A stretch of DNA of 64,000 bases, from the NCBI GenBank assembly GCA_030407085.1, contig CM059585.1, positions 5,015,001 through 5,079,000 on the forward strand, written 5' to 3'. The DNA is from Trichopria drosophilae. Its lineage: Eukaryota; Arthropoda; Insecta; Hymenoptera; Diapriidae. The notes below the pieces were generated by a model. The model ran no database searches. It was not told where the DNA came from and saw only the letters and a list, made by a program, of their open reading frames with translations. Positions 38,190 through 47,041 of this stretch are shown here, one piece after another; position 1 is the stretch's first letter, and each line of letters starts with the position of its first letter. The translations under genes were made by a program, and so were the position numbers.

Positions 38190-38530
38190 ACATCAGCTCG
38201 GCCATTTTAAATTTCGAAAACTTAACATCAAATACGTCATCAACTACTTCAAACCCTCTATATACCAAATATGAGACAACATGCCCGTATTTTCAAATTT
38301 TTGGTCGGCCATATTGGATCCGCCATTTTGAATTTTGAAAATCTAACACCGTAGTCGTAATCAGTATCCTCGAAAACCCCTATATACCAAATATCAGTCA
38401 CAATTACCACTTTCCAAATTTCTGGTCGGCCATATTGGATCCGCCATTTTGAATTTTGAAAATCTAACAGCGGATTCATAATAAGCAGCCTCGCAAACCC
38501 CTATATACCAAATATCGCAAAATGAAACCT
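38190..38530. repeat. Three tandem copies of a roughly 121 bp unit
   Basis: Units contain GGTCGGCCATATTGGATCCG, CCATTTTGAATTTTGAAAAT, CTAACA, a GTAATCAG-CTCG word and CCCCTATATACCAAATAT. Copies 2 and 3 are 121 bp apart (38303 and 38424), and copy 1 before 38280 is more decayed. The same unit occurs near 44070, 48100 and 54860, often in inverted pairs. Confidence 0.8.
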
Positions 38531-38573
38531 ATTACTTCATCCTAGCATGAAATTTATGCTTTTTTTAAAAGTA

Positions 38574-39166
38574 CAGTAGTCCTTCTCTTATTCTAATTTG
38601 TCCAGTCAGGCAAGATGGCGACCTTCTTCTCTTATTCTAATTTTCTCCTCTCTCCCACTAAACGTTTGCTGTCTCGCTTTTCCTCTCTCTTTCTCTTTCG
38701 CAGAGCATGCGCAGTTATATGCCATATGTGCTGCTAAGAAAAGTAGTACAGTGGTCCTTCCCTTATTCTAATTTTTTCTCTTCTCCTATTCTAATATTTC
38801 CCCTCACGCTTTTCCTCTCTCTTTCTCTTTCGCAGAGCATGCGCAGTTATATGCCATATGTGCTGCTAAGAAAAGTAGTACATTGGTCCTTCCCTTATTC
38901 TAATTTTTTCTCTTCTCCTATTCTAATATTTCCCCTCACGCGTTCTCCCCACTGATGTGTGTTAACGTGTGGATTTTCAAAATACAAATAACGGCGCATG
39001 CGCAGCAAAAGAAAAAGAGACAAGAGTGAGACAGCAATTTTAAGTAGGGAGGAGAGGGGGAAATTAGAATAAGGGAAGGAGTACTGTAGGTGCAATGGGG
39101 AGAACGCGTGAGGGGAAATATTAGAATAGGAGAAGTGAACAAATTAGAATAAGGGAAGGACTGCTG
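38574..39166. mobile_element. Composite pogo-like MITE, CAGTAGTCCTTCYCTTATTC family
   Basis: The outer left end CAGTAGTCCTTCTCTTATTC and outer right end (complement CAGCAGTCCTTCCCTTATTC) are flanked by TA at 38572-38573 and 39167-39168. Inside are further ends: CAGTGGTCCTTCCCTTATTC near 38749 and a GGAGTACTG right end at 39086. A 132 bp tandem duplication (GCATGCGCAGTTATATGCC at about 38707 and 38839) includes one internal end. Carries GGCAAGATGGCGACC near 38614. A plus-strand open frame with a duplicated block over 38707-38955 is an artefact of this duplication. Confidence 0.8.
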
Positions 39167-39209
39167 TAATTTGTTTATATCAATAATTATTTTAAATAAT
39201 TGTGCAATA

Positions 39210-39472
39210 CAGTAGACTCCCGCGTTAGTGACGCGATGGAACCCCGTGTTAGTGGCACTTCTCGGTATCTTTCCATCCCCACCATGTCGTCAGCCGCCTG
39301 AGGGGCGTGGCCTAATAAGGTACGGGCCTCAGGCGCGTGATTTGAATTACGTCACGTGACTGCAGGACTGCAGTCTAGCGGGGGAAGCGATGTTTCTCCT
39401 ACTTCCGTCACTAACACGGGGATTGAGGGGAGGGCTCGGAACCGAGCACGCCACTAACGCGGGAGTCTACCG
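39210..39472. mobile_element. TA-flanked MITE with CGTTAGTG subterminal word
   Basis: Left end CAGTAGACTCCCGCGTTAGT; right end complement CGGTAGACTCCCGCGTTAGT; TA at 39208-39209 and 39473-39474. The CGTTAGTG/CACTAACAC word recurs inside in both orientations (GTGTTAGTGGCAC near 39245, CACTAACACGG near 39409). GC-rich compared with its surroundings. Non-coding. Confidence 0.88.
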
Positions 39473-39544
39473 TACTATTATTTGTTAACATTTATTGTAG
39501 TTTTAGGAAGGCCAGGAACAAAAATCCTGAACGAAATCGTTGAA

Positions 39545-39579
39545 AAGAAAACACTGGTGTCCCGCTGGGACTGAAAGGG
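39545..39579. mobile_element. Solitary end of a TTAA-flanked piggyBac-like element
   Basis: On the complement: TTAA, then CCCTTTCAGTCCCAGCGGGA and CACC. It matches the CCC-N-TT...GGACAC pattern of the elements at 41230 and 43622. No opposite end was found between here and 39200 or 40020. Confidence 0.5.
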
Positions 39580-40019
39580 TTAAAAAGGGAATTTTGAGGT
39601 TATGTATACATCGTACGTTCGATGATAAAATTGTAATGCATTGTATTTTTATTATACGTTGAACAAAATTGAACACACATTTCACATGATAAATTTACCA
39701 AAGGTGAAACACCAATTTTTAGGAGTGAAAATGACAGAAAATTAAAATAGATTAAGTTTTTGTAGGTTATGGACATATAAAATCAGATTAAACTTCTAAT
39801 TTAAATAAAATTTATATCAAATTGTAACTTTTGTCATTAAATTTCCAAAAATGTTTCGGCCATCAACGAAAATTTAATACGAATTTATTTAAAGCACTCT
39901 GAAAATTCATGGGAAGGTACAAGAAATACGAAATAAGGTAAAACTATATTTGTTAACTGTAATTCGCTGATTTTTAATAATAAATAATCACTGTTTATAT
40001 GAAATTTACAAAACTTATA

Positions 40020-40695
40020 TCACCAGTCGTACTGCGGTACCCTGTAAGTGTCATTATTACTTCTTATAATAGTAACTCCAGCTCCGTAATAAGGCATCAC
40101 ATAGTGCGAACCGTCCGCAGGTCCAACAATTTGTGTTGCGATAAGTATGACGTCACAGAACTGACCAAGAAATAAAAAACCTAACGTTGTTAGTTTCAAC
40201 AAACCCAGAGCGGGATAACCTAAATAAAATCTATCAGCACCAAACATTCCAAGAAAAATGGAAAGCAGTAACGAAGTTTCGAAAGAATATCCATTTCTAA
40301 AATATAAAAATGAAACGTTATTTAGTGAAGAATTTATTCTGTATTTTTCTAACTTACGTCCATTTGCAAGGAATTTCTTTTGCGAAAGTCGTATTTTTAG
40401 GGTCACTGCAGATAAGACCTTCGGCTACTTGACACAAGACTGTAAAATAATTATTCGATTATACGAAATTGTTTGGGGTTATGAATTATATCTTACTTTT
40501 AGCTTTGTTTTCTTTTGTACATCCTCTCGGTTGTTGAGTTTTCGGATCTATAAAATCTGGATGTTCTGGATGCGGACATATATATTGTCCTATTCGTAAC
40601 TTGTTGCAGTCAACTTCGAAAAGGTCTGCAGCATTACTCGGAGACAAAGTGAAGAATATTAAAAGAAAACTACAAAAATGAAAGCACTTCATCAT
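40020..40695 (-). CDS. TM2D1: TM2 domain-containing protein 1 (three exons)
   Basis: Minus-strand exons are 40695-40497, 40439-40358 and 40296-40020, joined by 57 and 61 bp GT-AG introns with correct phase; the product is 185 residues. Residues 1-22 form a signal peptide (hydrophobic LLIFFTL core). An extracellular Cys-rich part follows, with LRIGQYICPHP and EGLICSDPKNTTFAKEIPC. The TM2 domain from about residue 96 has two membrane segments around a GADRFYLGYPALGLL loop containing the DRF motif at 115-117, and a C-terminal tail with IVGPADGSHYVMPYYG. That tail and the PALGLLK loop separate TM2D1 from TM2D2 and TM2D3. In flies TM2D proteins act in Notch-related signalling; molecular activity is not settled. 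A polyadenylation-type ATTAAA lies at 39978-39973. The exons look intact. Confidence 0.93.
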
Positions 40696-41225
40696 AAAAA
40701 ATCATTATTATTCGATACTTGAAAAATGGGTTTCACGTCCATAACGTCTATCTATAACCATAACAATGGATTTTACACACTTTCACAGTTAGAACACGAA
40801 TGGGAATACACGAATTGAACACATAGGTTATTCCGTCAATTTAAAAAATGTTTTATTGTAATTTTGCAAAACATTATCAAATGTCACTTGACGTAAAATC
40901 AACATTCGTAAGATTTGCAACAATATTGCACCTATGTATACATACAAATTTTAATCGATTGTCTTTCAATTCGAGATCGATTTAAATCGATTTTTTACTT
41001 ATGGTCCAGGACGTCATAATGTTGTCTTAAAATGTTTGCGGGCATCACTAGCAGCGCCACTAACGACCAAATTTTAATTTGCATTAAGGGCTTCGTCCGT
41101 CGGTAAGGTAGGAAATTTTACTAAAATCCGGAAATTCAAGGTGTCTGAATAAAATTTTCAAAATTCGGGCTCTGTAAGGACAATTTTAAGATCTATAAAC
41201 AGTTTCCTAGAAAATGACAATGACA
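40696..41225. other. Upstream region of TM2D1
   Basis: Holds the presumed 5' untranslated region and promoter of the minus-strand TM2D1 gene (next to 40696) and AT-rich spacer. No TATA box or divergent gene is evident. Confidence 0.4.
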
Positions 41226-41229
41226 TTAA

Positions 41230-42920
41230 CCCATTAACGCCTGAGCGGACACGTTTTCGGCACGATTTTCGACATTATTTTTAATGTTTTGAACAAAAAT
41301 TCTGATTCATGAATTCTTACGTAAAATTTGGTGCTCTTTCAGAATCCGTCATCAGAATTGACATACAGTCGTCCCCATCCTAAGTTATGCGGTCGGGTTT
41401 TCCAATATGGCGACCGACTGTCCAAAGTTATATACCCCTCACTACCCCCACTGCCGTATTTTCGTTTATGTTCGTTGCGACTTGCGAATGTGTGGGACTA
41501 ACTTAACCAAACCCATAAAACAACCGATTACCGAAGTGTCAAATCAAATAATTACATAAGGATTAAAGATGAATAGGTAATTGAGAGCAACGGTGAGAAA
41601 GTCAGCGAGAAAAGAATGAGGTCGAATAGACAGTATAAGTAACGAAAATGACAGAATACAAATAGAATGTGACAGAATGATTGTAGGCAAAGGAAAATAA
41701 CCAAAAAAAATTAAATTAAATGAAAGCGAGAGGGAGAATGATTGTGAATGCAGAATGAAAGAGACGGCAGAACATATATGAGTAAAGAATAAACGAGATT
41801 GGAAAATATGCAAGTGTTCTTTCTGACAGTGAATTTAAAACATTACCTTGCTATTGTTCGTACTAATGAATTGAAGTTCGATACTGATTAATAAATTACT
41901 TATTATGCTTATAAGTAAAATTTACGTAAATAATGTATGATGTACATATGTAACTGGATAATGTTACATACATAACCTGCAATCCGTTATCCGAATATTT
42001 ATACCTGAACTTCACATAGATGCTTATGTGTGCTTATGTTTGAGTGCCGCCGTGAAGCAACATCGACACGTTATGGTGGGGGAAGAGGGGAAATGAATAG
42101 TATAACTTTGGATGGGGAAAATGTATAACTTTGGATGGGATAACTTAGGATAGGGACCACTGTACAATGCTTAGAAAATTAAATATGGCGGGTTGAATGC
42201 AAAAAAAACGCGTCTAATTTTTTTCGTCAATTTTTATCCTAACGAAAATCTGTACGCTATCAGTTCTAACCAACCCTATAAGTGATCAAAATAGTTGTAC
42301 TTTTTTAATACATTTTTTTGTATTATTTTAAAATCATCTCAGAATTATTAAAATTGCCGCCAAGTATGAGATCCACATTGATTTTAGAGCATATGATGAC
42401 CTTGAAAAAATTATATTCGAAAATGATTGTTTGTCTTTGAGGTCGCTGATTACAAATCGGTTGATAATTTCTTAATTTTATTAAAGCTCTAAATTCAAAT
42501 ATCTTCTTCAAATAAATTTCTGAGGCTCTAAAATCAATGTGGATCTCAAACTTAGTTTTTTAACGCATCGGCGGCCATTTTAATAATTCTGAGATGATTT
42601 TAAAATAATGCAAAAAATGTATTCAAAAAGTACTATTTTGACCACTTATAGGGTTGGTTAGAACTGATAGCGTACAGATTTTCGTTATGATAAAAATTGG
42701 CGAAAAAAAATTAGACGCGTTTTTTCCTGTTTTTTTTTTGCATTCAAGCCGCCATATTTAATTTTCTAAGCATTGTATGTCAATTTTGATGACGGATTCT
42801 GAAAGAGCACAAGATTTTACGTAGGAATTCATGAATCAGAATTTTTGTTCAAAGCCTTAACATTAAAAATAATGTCGTTGAAAATCATGCCAAAAAAGTG
42901 TCTGCTCAGGCGTTAATGGG
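41230..42920. mobile_element. TTAA-flanked piggyBac-like foldback element, split by a MITE
   Basis: Begins CCCATTAACGCCTGAGCGGA and ends with its near-exact complement, flanked by TTAA at 41226-41229 and 42921-42924. Arms pair along almost their whole length, through GAATTCATGAATCAGAATTT-type and AGAACTGATAGCGTACAG words, with the centre near 42470. Without the nested 797 bp MITE and its extra TA the element is about 892 bp. No transposase ORF. CCC...GGG termini with TTAA are diagnostic of piggyBac-type target choice. Confidence 0.88.
41366..42162. mobile_element. Nested TA-flanked MITE, TAAGTTAT family
   Basis: Left end CAGTCGTCCCCATCCTAAGT; right end complement CAGTGGTCCCTATCCTAAGT; TA at 41364-41365 and 42163-42164. 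Subterminal words CAAAGTTATA and TATAACTTTGGATGGG repeat the terminal TAAGTTAT theme. The opposite arm of the host foldback (GCATTGTATGTCAATT at about 42770) preserves the empty site with a single TA, so the duplication is read directly. An interior minus-strand open frame (41544-41813, 89 codons) is AT-rich, hydrophobic and not a recognised transposase. Confidence 0.9.
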
Positions 42921-43136
42921 TTAATTGAGAATTGACTGATAATTTTCGGAAATAAGTGAGTTTTATTTTACTGGCGGACCACTTTAGAACACTCTTATCT
43001 TTAGCACCTCCAGAAGAAAGTAAATTATTGATAAGAATTGAAAAAAAAGCAATGTAATATGAATACAATCCCAATAAGCACAGATTTTGAAAAAATATTA
43101 CTTTATGACTTCTCGGATGTCCTCATGCTTATTATA

Positions 43137-43408
43137 CAGTAGAACCTACGATATCGCAAACGGTCGGTTCCAGCCTACCTACGATATCGCCAAAAGAAAC
43201 CCCTTCTCCTTGTACCCCTTCTCTATATACCTCGCGCCCCTATTTCGGAGACGCGCATGCGCTTCTCTATATGTATGTGTGTACGTATGTAATGCACAGA
43301 CGATGGTGGGGGAAAAAACTTTCCCTCTTTTGGCGATATAAGAGGTTCTTCATTTGCGATATCATGGGTTTGGCGATATCCGAGTTTGCGATATCGTAGG
43401 TTCTACTG
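43137..43408. mobile_element. TA-flanked MITE with GATATCG subterminal word
   Basis: Begins CAGTAGAACCTACGATATCG and ends with the exact complement; TA at 43135-43136 and 43409-43410. Further GCGATATC/GATATCGC words occur at six or more internal positions, mostly as TTTGGCGATATC or TTTGCGATATC. Contains an ACGCGCATGCGC island. Non-coding. Confidence 0.9.
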
Positions 43409-43621
43409 TACTAATAATTTATATAAGAAGTAATAAATAAGAATTCTTTTTTAACAAATTTATGTATCTTAATTGTAAATTAAAGAGTATAAAAAGATTA
43501 GGTAAGTAAATTCCCAGTAATCTGAAATGCATTCAAATATTGAAATATAGATACATTTAGATTAATGAAAATTTTTTAAATTTGAAATGTTGGAAATTCA
43601 CAAATGTATAAAATAGCTTTA

Positions 43622-44695
43622 CCCTTTAACGCCGGGAAGGACACTTTCTTTTAACTATTTTCAATCTTAATTTTCTTTACTAATATAGATGTAAAATAAA
43701 AGAGGAAGAAAATGCCTAACGTATTTGGGATCGCTCTTTCATAATATGCCAATAAAATAACAAAAAAATGAATTTCCGAAAAGTTGCGGCCATTTTTATA
43801 AAAAAAAGTAGGAATTTTGGACAATTTTGTTTAAAAAATTACTTTATTTTCATACGGCATGTATCCCGAGCACTGTTTCTCATCAATATATCGCGTCCGC
43901 ATTGTCTAAGCTTCAAAATGGTGAAACGTACTTTTGAACATTTTAAGATGGCGGATCCTAAATGGAAACGAAAGAATTTTTCCCACCGATGGTAATATCC
44001 AGTGTCCGTTTCATTAAACAATTTTTTTTTTAGTATCTAAATATTTTTTGTTCTAAAATTCAAATCGGCGGATCCAATATGGCGGACGATATTGGAATCG
44101 CCATTTTGAATGTTTGAAATCAGACTTCCCCGAGGAGTAACAACTTTCATAATAATCCGACTAATTTTGAAAATATCGTCCACGATATTGGATCCGCCAT
44201 TTGGAATTTTTCAAATTTGACTTCACATTCTTGATCGGCACCTAAAAAATATTTAGATACTCAGTGTCATTAAAAAAAATCAAAGAAACGGACACTGGAT
44301 ATTATCATTTGTGGAAAAAAAATCCTTTCGTCGCCATTTTGAATACGTCATTTTTGATACGCCATCTTAAAATTTTCAAAAGTACGTTTCACCATTTTGA
44401 AGCTTAGACATTGCGGACGCCATATTTTGAAGTGAACCAGTGTTCTGGATACTTGCCGTATGAAAAAAAAGTAATTTTTTAAACAAAATTGTCAAAAATT
44501 TCTATTTATTTTGCACACAAATGGCAACAGCTTTTTGAAAATTCATTTTTTTGCAATTTTATTGGCAGATTCTGAAAGAGTGATCCCAATTACCTTATAA
44601 ATGGTTCTTCCTCTTTTATTTTATATCTATATATTAGTTGAGAAAATTAACGTTGAAAATAGTCGGAAGAAAGCGTCCTTCCCGGCGTTAAAGGG
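43622..44695. mobile_element. TTAA-type piggyBac-like foldback element
   Basis: Begins CCCTTTAACGCCGGGAAGGA and ends with its complement. The right flank is TTAA (44696-44699); the left flank is TTTA (43618-43621), one base off. Arms pair over several hundred bases (GGAAGAAAATGCC..., GGGATCGCTCTTTCA, GTACGTTTCACCATTTTGAAG words). The centre carries inverted GGCGGATCCAATATGGCGGA units. No transposase. Confidence 0.82.
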
Positions 44696-44808
44696 TTAAA
44701 TTTGAAAAATGTTGTAATTTTTAAAGTCTAATTTTAGCAAAGTTATTGGAAAAAAGTATTCTTATCTAACTCTTAATTTAATAACTATATCTGACATTCG
44801 TTTTCAGG

Positions 44809-45242
44809 AACTGTTACTTTCGTGCCTTTTGTGTTTGCAGGGTATCCATTTAGTTAAATGGTAAAATATTGTACAGTCTTATATTAATTAAATATTATTC
44901 AGTTTTCAATTAATTTCTTTAGCATTTTCAAGGATTAAATATTGAAAAATCTCAATTTAGTAATTTTTTTATTTATGATATTTAGTGAAACTTCCGACTT
45001 TATCGGCGGAGCACTTTAGAAACCCCTTAATTTTTAGTTTTTTTTTTTGTAAAACTTTACTACCTTACCGGCGGAGCACTTTAGAACCTCAGATTTTTCT
45101 TTAGATTTGTAATGCAGTAAAAGTTTCTATAACTTTTATATTTTTTTATTACATATAGAGAAAATTGTTTTGGGTCGCCGAAGCATAAAATATATAAAAA
45201 CTGTAGAATCGCCAACAATATCTATGTTGCAGTGCATATTTC
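44809..45242. repeat. Segmental duplication, copy 1
   Basis: From AACTGTTACTTTCGTGCC to TTGCAGTGCATATTTCA this stretch matches 46113-46790 in the same orientation, with scattered mismatches. It lacks the MITE found in copy 2 and so serves as an empty site (CTTCCGACTTTATCGG). Confidence 0.8.
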
Positions 45243-45252
45243 AAGACAAGTA

Positions 45253-45756
45253 CAGTACTCCTTCCCTTATTCTAATTTTTTCTCTTCTCCTATTCTAATA
45301 TTTCCCCTCACGCGTTCTCCCCACTGATGTGTGTTGACCTGTGGATTTTCTAAATACAAATACAGTGGTCCTTCCCTTATTTTAATTTGTCCAGTCAGTC
45401 AAGATGGCGGCATTCTTCCCTTATTCTAGTGTTCCCCTCTCCCCTACTACTTCGATTTGCTGTCTCACTTTTGTCGCTTTTTCTGTTGTTGCACATGCTC
45501 CGTTATTTGTATTTAGAAAATCCACACTTCAACGCATGTCAGCGGGGAGAACGCATGAGGGGAAATATTAGAATAGAAGAAGAGAAAAAATTAGAATAAG
45601 GGAAGGACCACTATAACAGCGCATGCGCAACAAAAGAAAAAGAGACAAAAGTGAGACTACAAATCTAAGTAGTGGGGGCGAGGGGAAAATTAGAATAAGG
45701 GAAGAAGGCCGCCATCTTACCTGACTGGACAAATTAGAATAAGGGAAGGACTACTG
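45253..45756. mobile_element. Pogo-like MITE, TTATTCTAAT family (host of a nested copy)
   Basis: Begins CAGTACTCCTTCCCTTATTC and ends with the complement of CAGTAGTCCTTCCCTTATTC; TA at 45251-45252 and 45757-45758. Its right half carries GGCCGCCATCTTACC. It is related to the right half of the composite at 38574-39166. Confidence 0.85.
45363..45613. mobile_element. Nested MITE of the same family
   Basis: Left end CAGTGGTCCTTCCCTTATTT; right end AAGGGAAGGACCACTA (last base mutated from G); TA at 45361-45362 and 45614-45615. Contains GTCAAGATGGCGGC. The sibling element at about 38975-39000 has the uninterrupted site ATACAAATAACGGCGCATGC, with one TA. Confidence 0.87.
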
Positions 45757-46037
45757 TAGTCGGTTACTTAATAGAAACTAAATATTTGGTAGTTTTTGTA
45801 CTATATTTAATTTAGTTTACTAACAATAAGTTTTAGTCGGTTTAACTAAATTTGAATCATTTTTACAGATCTCTACGTATAGTAAAACTGACTAAAATTT
45901 ACTTAAACCAACTCAAACGTATTGTCATTGAACTGAATTAAATGTAACTGTAAAAGCTAATAACCAAACTAAATATTAGTCAGTTTTACTATACGTATAT
46001 AATAAAATGAATAACAATTTCGTTGTCATCGACAACT

Positions 46038-46151
46038 CCGCAAACATGGAAAGTAACAGCTCTGTAATATTTACTTAATGGTTACGTTGTTATATAAATG
46101 TTACATGGTTGTTATATAACTGTTACTTTTGTGCCTTTTGCGTTTGTAGGG
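46038..46151. mobile_element. Short MITE, second copy of the CCCTGCAAACAC family
   Basis: Starts CCGCAAACATGGAAAGTAAC and ends with TTTGCGTTTGTAGGG, complementary in part. The interior has GTTATATAA and GTTACATGG words. Related to 3668-3774. Its right end is also the start of the segmental duplication. Confidence 0.65.
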
Positions 46152-46790
46152 TACCCATTTAGTTAAGTGGTAAAATATTGTTCAGTCTTATATTAATTAA
46201 ATATTAGTCAGTTCTCAACTAATTTCTTTGGCATTTTCAAGGATTAAATATTGAAAAATCTCAATTTAGTAATTTTTTATTTACGGTATTTAGTGAAGCT
46301 TCCTACAGTAGGACCTCTCTTATTCGAACGTCTCTTATTCTAATTGCCTTTCTTATTCTAATTATCCAGCCTCTCTTATTCCAATCCACAAATTATTACA
46401 ATAGGACCTCTCTTATTCTAATTGTTCAGCCTCTCTTATTCTAATCGTTCCCCCACAAGTCTTCTCCCATTATCATACGAAAAGTCAACGAAAAAAATAT
46501 TGTCCACGAATCACAAGCTCGCAAGCAAAGTAAGTGGAGGTAAGGGGAAAATTAGAATAAGAGAGGTCGGTGCCATCTTGAAAATCTTTACTAATTAGAA
46601 TAAGAGAGGTCCTACTGTACTTTATCGGCAGAGCACTTTAGAAACCCCTTAATTTAGGTATTTTTTTTGTAAAACTTACTACATTACCGGCGGAGTACTT
46701 TAGAACCTACTTACTGTTGGGTCTCCGAAGCATAGAATATATAAAAACTGTAGAATCGCCAACAATATCTATGTTGCAGTGCATATTTCA
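46113..46790. repeat. Segmental duplication, copy 2 (interrupted by a MITE)
   Basis: Same order as 44809-45242, but split at CTTCC / CTTTATCGG by the pogo-like MITE at 46306-46617. The shared ending CAACAATATCTATGTTGCAG marks the right limit. Confidence 0.8.
46306..46617. mobile_element. Pogo-like MITE, CAGTAGGACCTCTCTTATTC family, with extra left ends
   Basis: Starts CAGTAGGACCTCTCTTATTC and ends with its complement; TA at 46304-46305 and 46618-46619. A second left end (CAATAGGACCTCTCTTATTC, 46399) lies inside, and the TCTTATTCTAATT word is repeated four times in the first 100 bp. Carries GGTGCCATCTTG. Confidence 0.85.
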
Positions 46791-47041
46791 TGGTCAATAA
46801 CTAATCACTTCATACACATGTGCATTCTCTATATGTACGTATGTATACACACGCTGTACAATACAATACCATTTTATGTAGTTGGTTTGGTGTAAATCGT
46901 GTAAATTGTATGCATGTCCGCTTCGGTTTCGGCGTAAACAGCGCGGTTACGGGTTACGGATCTAATAAATGCCAAGGATCTCGAATTTTTCTATCTTCCG
47001 TTTTTTCTAATATTGGGGAGCCAATAAAGTTGAATTCATAA

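Noticed and set aside
38707..38955. Plus-strand ORF with an internal repeated block (LLRKVV...PYSNFFSSPILIFPL)
   Set aside because: Created by the 132 bp duplication inside a composite MITE; the peptide encodes the MITE's terminal words.
40258..40599. Plus-strand 113-codon ORF
   Set aside because: Antisense shadow across TM2D1 exons and introns.
41544..41813. 89-codon ORF inside the nested MITE, possible transposase
   Set aside because: Too short, Ser/Leu/Phe-rich, no helix-turn-helix or DDE motif visible.
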